Below are positions 1 to 5,023 of a stretch of DNA of 6,307 bases, in pieces. Under the pieces are notes generated by a model. That model was not told the DNA's origin. It did no database searches and worked only from the letters and a program-made list of their open reading frames with translations. This DNA comes from Clostridia bacterium. GTDB lineage: Bacteria; Bacillota; Clostridia; Oscillospirales; CAG-272. Location: positions 1-6,307 of the forward strand of contig CAAGJL010000317.1 of assembly GCA_900770145.1 (NCBI GenBank), written 5' to 3'. Position 1 is the stretch's first letter; each line of letters opens with the position of its first letter. A program made the translations under genes and the position numbers.

Positions 1-65
1 AGGGGAGACCCCTCCCCTACGGAAATAGTGCATACACACCGCAGGGGCGACCATTGGTCGCCCGC
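1..65. repeat. Head-to-head pair of REP-like palindromic repeats
   Basis: Two short palindromic units face each other. The left unit (1-22, read on the minus strand) starts CCGTAGGGG and can fold through AGGGGAG at 1-7 pairing with CTCCCCT at 12-18. The right unit (39-65, plus strand) starts CCGCAGGGG and contains a 19-nt palindrome at 45-63, with arms GGGCGACCA and TGGTCGCCC around one T. The heads at 14-22 and 39-47 are inverted copies with one mismatch, 16 nt apart. GTAGGGG-headed palindromes of this type are, from general knowledge, dispersed intergenic repeats in many gut Clostridia. Copy number here cannot be judged from one window, and the left unit may continue beyond the edge. Confidence 0.6.
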
Positions 66-155
66 TTGTTCGGCAAATCGGTTGGTTTGGGCGTATGCAC
101 CCAAAGCTATGCGTCTGCTATTTCCCGCATCCCCGCAAAACTATGCCGGGGCGCC
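66..155. other. Non-coding stretch with weak hairpins
   Basis: No gene is supported here. A small hairpin is visible at 86-105 (TTTGGG, 8-nt loop, CCCAAA) and a weaker one at 131-151 (CCCCG and CGGGG arms). GTATGCAC at 93-100 is the inverse of GTGCATAC at 28-35, and CTATTTCC at 118-125 is the inverse of GGAAATAG at 21-28. These arms tie the stretch to the palindromic repeats on its left, so it may be part of the same composite repeat. Neither hairpin is followed by a T-run that would make it a terminator. Confidence 0.35.
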
Positions 156-327
156 GCAGAATTCGTGCAGACCGAAAACGGAAAATAAAAAGAAACCCGG
201 CTTTACAGCCGGGTTTCTTCCTTAGATTCCGTCAAGAAAGCAGTATCTATGAAGTTTTTACAAACTCCCCTGTAACCCGCTCCCTAAAAACACCTATATT
301 TCCGTTTTCGGTCTGCACGAATTATGC
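156..327. repeat. Long inverted repeat enclosing the operon terminator
   Basis: A 25-bp perfect inverted repeat is formed by 160-184 (begins AATTCGTGCAGACCG) and 299-323 (ends CGGTCTGCACGAATT). Allowing one mismatch, the arms extend to 156-184 and 299-327. The 114 nt between the perfect arms contain the intrinsic terminator at 190-219 and a 7-bp inner inverted repeat (GTTTTTA at 254-260, TAAAAAC at 285-291). The right arm begins about 10 nt beyond the fakA stop codon. I see no transposase, no coding potential and no obvious target-site duplication. It could be a small MITE-like element, a locally duplicated and inverted segment, or an RNA structure in the 3' untranslated region. Confidence 0.7.
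190..219 (-). terminator. Rho-independent terminator of the marR-fakB-fakA operon
   Basis: A 13-bp perfect stem (190-202 with 207-219, core ACCCGGCT/AGCCGGGT) closes a 4-nt loop. On the minus strand it is followed directly by a T-rich tail, TTTATTTTC, read from 189 down to 181. This is the classic intrinsic terminator layout and lies about 118 nt after the fakA stop codon, with no gene between. On the plus strand the trailing bases (TTCTTCC when the stem is trimmed) are less uniform, so it may work only weakly in that direction. Confidence 0.9.
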
Positions 328-336
328 AAGCCCCAA

Positions 337-2031
337 TCACCCGCAGACCTCGGATGTCATAATGTAGGGGTAGACTTCCTGTCCGCCGTTGATGAAGTAG
401 ATTTCCATATCCGGATACTTCTCGCGGCAGTATGCTTCCAGCGCGCCCGCCGCCTCGTCGGTCACGTCTTTGCCGTAGAACACCGTCAGCAGGAATGCGT
501 CCGGCGTGGTGAGGATGTGATCCACCAGTTTGCGCGCCACGTCGTCCCGATCTTCGGAAAGCTCCAGCACTTCTTTACCAACAAAGCCCATATAGTCGCC
601 GTTGCGGATGTGCTTGCCGCCGATATCGGCATCCCGCACTGCCAGCGACACGCTGGCGGTAATCACGGTCTGCATAGCGGTCTCAATGCACGAGAGAATC
701 TCCTCCGGCGTTTCGGCGCAGTCGTCAATCGCGGCAATGCCCACGTATCCGGCGCCCAGTGTTTTGGTCTCGATTACAAAAACCCTGGCAGCCTGATATT
801 CCTCCGCTGCCTGCTTTGCCGCCATGATAATGTTGCCGTTGTTCGGGAACACGAAAATGTTTTCGGCATTGATCTTGCGGAACGCGTCCAAAAAGTCCTG
901 CGTGGAGGGGTTATTGGTCTGCCCGCCGGAAATGACCTGATCCACGCCCAGTTCACGGAACGTGTTCATCAGCCCTTCCCCGCTGCAAACCGCCACGGTG
1001 GCGTACTTTTTGGCGGGCTCTTTGGTTTTTTCTTCCTCCGGGATGGTTTCACTGTGCTGTACCGACATATTCTCGATTTTCACGGTGAGAAACTCCCCGA
1101 ACTGACGGCAGAAACCGAGCGCTTTTTCCGGGGTCATGGTGTGCACGTGCACTTTGACGATGCTCCCGTCTTTGAACGCCACAATGGAGTTGCCGATGGT
1201 GGAGAGATAGTCGGTCACGGTGCTGACGTCAAAAGCGGCAATGTCCGTTTTTTTGGTCTGCAACTGCAACAAGAATTCGGTGCAGTAGCCAAACTCCATC
1301 TCGCTGTTTTCGTTAAAACCGGAGGCGGCAACGGCGGCAGGCGCCGCGGCACTCTCGCCTACGGTGAGCGGAATAACAGGCATCTCCTCCCCGCTGAGCA
1401 CTTTGTTGAAACCGTTGATGATATACATCAGCCCCGCGCCGCCGCTATCCACCACTTTCGCCTCTTTGAGGGCGGCAAGCAGTTCCGGCGTGCGTTGCAG
1501 AGAATCCGACATTTCTTTGGCAAGGTCGGCAAACAGGCTGTTGACCGTGCTGTCGGGCGTGAGGCGCGAAACCGCGTATTCCACCGACTCCCGCGCGACG
1601 GTCAGAATCGTCCCCTCCGTGGGGGTCAGCACCGAGTCATAGGCTTTCTTCACGCCCAGTTCCAGCGCGTGCGCGATCGTTGCCGCGTCCGCCTTTTCGC
1701 AATGTTCAAAGCCCTTTGCCATCCCGCTGAAAAACTGGGAAAGAATCACGCCGGAGTTGCCGCGCGCACCCAGCAGCATCCCGCGGGAAAGCGTGGACAT
1801 CACGGTTTCCAGATCGTTGGTTTTGATCTTACTCAGCGCGGCGACGCCGTTTTCAATCGTCATGCGCATATTGTCGCCCGTGTCGCCGTCCGGCACCGGA
1901 AAAACGTTCAGATTATTGACGGTATCCGCATTGGCGCGCAGTTCCGCCGCGCCGCCGGTCGCCATTTTGGCAAGCAACGCCCCGTCAAGAACGGCGCTTT
2001 CTTCCATGGTTTCTTTTTTCTTTTCGTCCAT
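337..2031 (-). CDS. fakA: Fatty acid kinase FakA (DAK2/YloV family)
   Basis: ATP-dependent kinase that phosphorylates fatty acids held by FakB, giving acyl-phosphates for PlsX/PlsY phospholipid synthesis in the cytoplasm. The 564-residue length suits the family. The N-terminal DhaL-like kinase domain (about 15-210) shows NVFPVPDGDTGDNM at 42-55, with the metal-binding aspartates D48, D50 and D53, then GARGNSGVILSQ at 88-99 and VVDSGGAG at 193-200. The middle domain has C250 in FGYCTEF and H295/H297 in VKVHVHT, matching the Cys-His-His residues described for S. aureus FakA. The C-terminal DegV-like domain (about 343-564) ends with GGQEVYPY. An Ala-rich linker (about 226-237) and a charged linker (329-342) separate the domains. 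The ATG at 2031 has AAAGGAG 7 nt upstream. The gap to fakB is 23 nt. The gene was formerly annotated as a dihydroxyacetone kinase-like protein, but no DhaK or DhaM partner is seen. Confidence 0.93.
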   Translation of the reverse strand: MDEKKKETMEESAVLDGALLAKMATGGAAELRANADTVNNLNVFPVPDGDTGDNMRMTIENGVAALSKIKTNDLETVMSTLSRGMLLGARGNSGVILSQFFSGMAKGFEHCEKADAATIAHALELGVKKAYDSVLTPTEGTILTVARESVEYAVSRLTPDSTVNSLFADLAKEMSDSLQRTPELLAALKEAKVVDSGGAGLMYIINGFNKVLSGEEMPVIPLTVGESAAAPAAVAASGFNENSEMEFGYCTEFLLQLQTKKTDIAAFDVSTVTDYLSTIGNSIVAFKDGSIVKVHVHTMTPEKALGFCRQFGEFLTVKIENMSVQHSETIPEEEKTKEPAKKYATVAVCSGEGLMNTFRELGVDQVISGGQTNNPSTQDFLDAFRKINAENIFVFPNNGNIIMAAKQAAEEYQAARVFVIETKTLGAGYVGIAAIDDCAETPEEILSCIETAMQTVITASVSLAVRDADIGGKHIRNGDYMGFVGKEVLELSEDRDDVARKLVDHILTTPDAFLLTVFYGKDVTDEAAGALEAYCREKYPDMEIYFINGGQEVYPYIMTSEVCG

Positions 2032-2054
2032 TGGAGTGCTCCTTTTTGGTTTTT

Positions 2055-2921
2055 TCAGCGTTCTTTGCCGACAAAGAAGATGGCAAGGGTGCCGGGGCCG
2101 GAATGAGAACCGACCACCGTGCCGGTGTAAACCACCAGATCAATGCCCCGCCCGTATTTTTCCTGTAAGAATTTTTCCAGCGCGTCCACGTCTGCCCGGC
2201 AGTCGCCGTTGCAGACAAAGATCGTGCCGCCCGCCGCGTCATACGCCAGTTCCCCGACCTTTTCGGCAAGGGTGCGGATGGCGGTTTTTCTGCCGTGCAC
2301 CTTGCTCACGTTGATCAGGTGCCCCTCGTTATCCACGTGCATCACGGGCTTGATCCCCAGCGCGTTGCCGAAAAACGCCGCCGCGCCGCTGATGCGCCCG
2401 CCGCGTTTGAGGTACACCAGGTCATCCACCGTAAACCAATGGCAAATGTGCAGTTTGATCTGCTCGGCATATGCCGCCGCCTCGGTAATGGTGGCGCCCT
2501 CCTCTTTCTTTTTGGAAACCAGATAGACCAGCAACCCGAAGCCGGCGGAAGCGGCAAGCGTATCCACCGCGATGAAATTGCCCTCCGGGTATTTTTCTTT
2601 CACCTGTGCCAGCGCCAGACGCCCGGAGTTGTAAGTGGTGCTAAGACCCGAGGAGAAGCCGAGATACAGAATATCGTTCCCTTTTGCCGCTTCCTCCTCA
2701 AACGCCGCCGCAAAGGTGGCAACGTTTACCGCCGCGGTTTTGGAAACCGCACCGCCGCGCATCTTATCATAAAACTCGTGAAAAGGGAGAACTCCATCCT
2801 GATATTGCGTATCGGAGCCGACAAAGTTCAGCGTCAGGCAGCAATGCTTCACGCCCCACTCGTTCAGTTTTTCCGCCGGGATGTCACAGGCAGAATCGGT
2901 AAAAATCACGTAATCGTTCAT
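2055..2921 (-). CDS. fakB: DegV family fatty-acid-binding protein (FakB)
   Basis: Binds a fatty acid in a buried pocket and presents its carboxylate to FakA for phosphorylation. The 288 residues match the DegV family from end to end: TDSACDIP at 8-15, KTAAVN at 61-66 (the position of the family's usual TSQ-type carboxylate-binding segment), LGFSSGLSTTY at 87-97, VDDLVYLKRGGRIS at 165-178, LGIKPV at 188-193, and the C-terminal GSHSGPGTLAIFF with H273, the likely carboxylate-binding histidine. It lies directly before the kinase gene and surely belongs to the same operon. The ATG at 2921 is fixed by the family's N-terminus, and an in-frame stop lies 9 nt upstream. The nearest ribosome binding site, AAGGAG at 2935-2940, is 13 nt away, longer than usual. 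The bound acyl-chain type cannot be told from sequence. Confidence 0.93.
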   Translation of the reverse strand: MNDYVIFTDSACDIPAEKLNEWGVKHCCLTLNFVGSDTQYQDGVLPFHEFYDKMRGGAVSKTAAVNVATFAAAFEEEAAKGNDILYLGFSSGLSTTYNSGRLALAQVKEKYPEGNFIAVDTLAASAGFGLLVYLVSKKKEEGATITEAAAYAEQIKLHICHWFTVDDLVYLKRGGRISGAAAFFGNALGIKPVMHVDNEGHLINVSKVHGRKTAIRTLAEKVGELAYDAAGGTIFVCNGDCRADVDALEKFLQEKYGRGIDLVVYTGTVVGSHSGPGTLAIFFVGKER

Positions 2922-2960
2922 AATGCTTTATGCTCTCCTTATATTTTTCCTGTCGGTTAG

Positions 2961-2984
2961 CCTGGCAGGAGACCTCCTGTCAGG
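2961..2984 (-). repeat. Hairpin between marR and fakB
   Basis: The sequence forms an 11-bp inverted repeat with one mismatch around a 2-nt centre (on the minus strand CCTGACAGGAG, GT, CTCCTGCCAGG). It sits in the 68-nt gap between the marR stop and the fakB start. No T-run follows on the minus strand, so a complete intrinsic terminator is unlikely. It could be an mRNA processing or stability element, or a protein-binding palindrome. Confidence 0.55.
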
Positions 2985-2989
2985 TACAG

Positions 2990-3445
2990 TTACAGTTTCT
3001 TTTGCGCCGCAATCCTGCCCAGGTTATCGGCAATACGGTCAAGCGATTCGTAAAAGCCCGAAAGTTCCGCTTCATCCAGCCCTTTCCCGGTTGCCTCCTG
3101 TACGCGCATCCCGATGCGGTAAATTTCATTTGCGGCGGCTCTCCCCTTCTCGGTCAGCAGAATCCGCGCGTTGTAATGCGCGCCGGAATCCGCCGGGGCA
3201 AAATACACCATATTCTCCCGGCTCAGTTTCTGAATCTCACGCGAGACCAGCGACCGGTTGATACCGTTTTTCTTGGCAATCTCACTGGCGGAAAGCCCCT
3301 CCGGGTGATCCACCAGCGAATAAATCCAGAAAAGGTGCACCCCTTTGACGCCCAATCGGACGGCGGCGTCGGTTTCCAGCGCTTTGATACATTTATAAAT
3401 GAAACTGATTTTATAATTAAAAAGACTGAATCTTTCCGATTTCAT
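2990..3445 (-). CDS. MarR family transcriptional regulator
   Basis: A 151-residue winged-helix protein with the usual MarR layout: N-terminal dimerisation helices (about 1-30), helix-turn-helix around 51-75 (LSASEIAKKNGINRSLVSRE), a beta wing at about 77-98 (YFAPADSG to ARILLTEKG), and C-terminal dimerisation helices. Such proteins act as dimers that bind palindromic operators and release them on ligand binding. The start at 3445 has AAAGGAG 5 nt upstream. It is the first gene of the operon with fakB and fakA and is probably autoregulated, because a palindrome overlaps its predicted transcription start. By context it may respond to fatty acids or acyl carriers, like FabT of streptococci and lactococci. 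That role is an inference, because sequence family alone does not show the ligand. Confidence 0.88.
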   Translation of the reverse strand: MKSERFSLFNYKISFIYKCIKALETDAAVRLGVKGVHLFWIYSLVDHPEGLSASEIAKKNGINRSLVSREIQKLSRENMVYFAPADSGAHYNARILLTEKGRAAANEIYRIGMRVQEATGKGLDEAELSGFYESLDRIADNLGRIAAQKKL

Positions 3446-3450
3446 CGGTG

Positions 3451-3457
3451 CTCCTTT
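3451..3457 (-). promoter_or_regulatory. Ribosome binding site of marR
   Basis: AAAGGAG on the minus strand lies 5 nt before the ATG at 3445 and supports that start codon. Confidence 0.8.
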
Positions 3458-3461
3458 CCTA

Positions 3462-3479
3462 ATGTTTACTTGTCAACAT
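3462..3479. promoter_or_regulatory. Candidate MarR operator
   Basis: An 18-bp near-palindrome: on the minus strand ATGTTGAC, a two-base AA centre, then GTAAACAT, with one mismatch between half-sites. It lies just downstream of the -10 box and covers the expected transcription start (about 3476-3478), a position where a bound repressor would block initiation. MarR dimers typically bind palindromes of this size. Binding is inferred from position and symmetry only. Confidence 0.6.
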
Positions 3480-3483
3480 ATGG

Positions 3484-3512
3484 ATTATAGCACAGTTTTT
3501 TCCGCTTGTCAA
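3484..3512 (-). promoter_or_regulatory. SigA-type promoter of the marR-fakB-fakA operon
   Basis: Read on the minus strand, a perfect -35 box TTGACA (3507-3512) is followed by a 17-bp spacer and a perfect -10 box TATAAT (3484-3489). An A-rich tract just upstream of the -35 box (3514-3523) resembles an UP element. The predicted start near 3477 leaves a leader of about 30 nt before marR. An exact consensus promoter with optimal spacing suggests high expression when not repressed. Confidence 0.9.
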
Positions 3513-3557
3513 CCTTTTTTTCAAAAGCGGGCGGAAAAGCGCTCGTCAGAATCCGCA

Positions 3558-5012
3558 CTATGCCGCCGCGATTCGATATATCGTACCCCGGTAAATCAGC
3601 ATTTCCCGTTGCGGCGCCGCACCCACGGGTTTCAGCGTATTCCACGCGCACCGTATATATTGACCTCCGTCCGCCGTGATCGTTTCTCCGATCCCGGGAA
3701 ATTCGCTGCTTGCAAAGGCAGCCTGCGCCCTTTGCGGCAAAATGTGATTGAAATACATCCCGTACTGATCCTCCGGGGTAGGCGTATGCGTTTCCATAGC
3801 GCTGTCTGTCACGCAGAAATACAGATACGGGTCGGCGCCGGTATCCCCCCATGTCGGGTCAAACCAATACCAGTTGCCGTCGTCCATACGGGCAAGATTC
3901 CAACAGTGCATCCCGCCTGCATCCCCCACGACGTAAACATTCTCCACCCCGCTGAAAGTCAACAACAACTGAAACAGTTTGGCATAACCCTCGCACACCA
4001 TTTCCTGATACAAAAAGGCGCCGGCGATACTGTGCGCCCACTGCGCGGGCTCCGGGTCCCCATTGGAATCATACGCATAGGAATTGTTGCCAAGAATCGC
4101 TTCGTAATAGATCAGCGCAATATTGTAAGCGCTGGTTTCGCCGTCCGCAAGCGAGGCATACGTTTCGATCCCCTCATAAACGGTCTGATTGACTTTGCTT
4201 CTGTCCTGCCCCTTGGCAAACTCCTTTTCGGTCATCACGTAAAGATTGTTATTGTCCCAATACAGGTAATACGAAAGCCAATAATACAACGGGTGATCTT
4301 TGCGGAAAACCGCATAAACGGTTTGCGCCTCCTCCAAAGTCAGCGAATACTTGTCGTAATTGTAACCCGCCACCCGGTAAAGATCGCCTACCCCGCTTTT
4401 TCTTCGATAAAACGGCGCATTGCGCGTGGAGGAGTTGTGAAACGCCAGCAGGTCTTTTTCCATTTCGTTATACAACCCCACCATCGCGCTCCCGTTTGCG
4501 GTAGTGGCGAAATAGCGATACCCCTCGTCCGAGGTGTAGCGCGCGGGGTCGGTATAGTCTGGCGTTTCTTCTCCGCACGCGGTGCACTTGCCTTGCTCAA
4601 AACGGTGTCCTGCGGGCGGCAGAAACGTCTGCTCCTGCAAGGTCGCCCGGCAACGCACGCATTGCGCCGTGCCGGTTGCGCCCCATCGGGTGCAGGTAAC
4701 GGTGACGGCGTCTTTTGCGGCACCCGGCGTATGTCCTAACGGCGGTAAAACCGTTTGCTCTGTCAAAACTTCGCCGCACAAAGCGCAATGCTCCCCCGCG
4801 GTCTTCCCTCCCTCGGTGCAGGTGGGCGCCACTGCGGCGTCCCCGACCGCCATATGTGCACAGGTCGGCGTTTCCGCGCCGGGATCCTCCGGCGTTTCCG
4901 CCGTACCGTTTTCGGTGACAGCGGACCCCTCGTTGCCTTCTGCCCGACAGGCAAACAGCGCAAGCAAGACCAGCAAAAGCAGCAATGTTACCGCCCATAA
5001 CCGTTTTTTCAT
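3558..5012 (-). CDS. Lipoprotein with Cys-rich repeats and transglutaminase-like domain
   Basis: Predicted surface lipoprotein of 484 residues. The signal peptide starts MKKRLW, has a Leu-rich core and ends LFAC, with C22 as the likely lipidated residue (Phe at -2 is unusual). Residues 51-146 form repeated Cys/His modules: C51, H53, C65, CALC at 76-79, GH at 93-94; C107, CVRC at 118-121, GH at 135-136; then CTAC at 143-146. They resemble the zinc-ribbon-like repeats of clostridial surface proteins. The C-terminal half carries a transglutaminase-like triad: C340 (MVCEGYAK), H369 (GGMHCWN) and D385 (WFDPTWGD). This fold includes proteases, peptidoglycan-linked enzymes and crosslinkers, so the reaction is unknown. 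I chose the ATG at 5012, not the one at 5036, because AGGAGG precedes it by 4 nt and the signal peptide then begins correctly. It follows the upstream gene by 11 nt. Confidence 0.82.
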   Translation of the reverse strand: MKKRLWAVTLLLLLVLLALFACRAEGNEGSAVTENGTAETPEDPGAETPTCAHMAVGDAAVAPTCTEGGKTAGEHCALCGEVLTEQTVLPPLGHTPGAAKDAVTVTCTRWGATGTAQCVRCRATLQEQTFLPPAGHRFEQGKCTACGEETPDYTDPARYTSDEGYRYFATTANGSAMVGLYNEMEKDLLAFHNSSTRNAPFYRRKSGVGDLYRVAGYNYDKYSLTLEEAQTVYAVFRKDHPLYYWLSYYLYWDNNNLYVMTEKEFAKGQDRSKVNQTVYEGIETYASLADGETSAYNIALIYYEAILGNNSYAYDSNGDPEPAQWAHSIAGAFLYQEMVCEGYAKLFQLLLTFSGVENVYVVGDAGGMHCWNLARMDDGNWYWFDPTWGDTGADPYLYFCVTDSAMETHTPTPEDQYGMYFNHILPQRAQAAFASSEFPGIGETITADGGQYIRCAWNTLKPVGAAPQREMLIYRGTIYRIAAA

Positions 5013-5016
5013 TTTT

Positions 5017-5022
5017 CCTCCT
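5017..5022 (-). promoter_or_regulatory. Ribosome binding site of the transglutaminase-like lipoprotein
   Basis: A perfect AGGAGG on the minus strand lies 4 nt before the ATG at 5012 and just after the TGA (5024-5026) of the upstream gene. It decides the start codon and suggests coupled translation of the two genes. Confidence 0.8.
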
Positions 5023-5023
5023 G

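Noticed and set aside
1..336. Possible CRISPR array or tRNA in the repeat-rich left end
   Set aside because: The repeats are inverted pairs rather than regularly spaced direct repeats, and no cloverleaf or conserved tRNA arm sequence is visible.
28..367. Two short plus-strand frames (28-225 and 95-367) in the left intergenic region
   Set aside because: They run through palindromic repeats and the terminator hairpin, lack ribosome binding sites, and the second overlaps the end of fakA.
337..2031. Annotation as dihydroxyacetone kinase
   Set aside because: The protein has the three-part YloV/FakA layout with the middle Cys-His-His residues, and it lies beside a DegV/FakB gene rather than DhaK or DhaM genes.
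517..2106. A 529-codon open frame on the plus strand, opposite fakA
   Set aside because: It is antisense to a gene with full family support. Its product is rich in His, Arg and Phe with no recognisable domain, as expected from the reverse strand of a GC-rich gene.
2295..2960. A 221-codon plus-strand frame opposite fakB
   Set aside because: It mirrors the well-supported DegV gene and shows no domain of its own.
3462..4739. A 425-codon open frame on the plus strand, opposite the lipoprotein gene
   Set aside because: It begins within the marR operator and promoter region, has no convincing domain, and opposes a gene with a signal peptide, repeats and catalytic triad.
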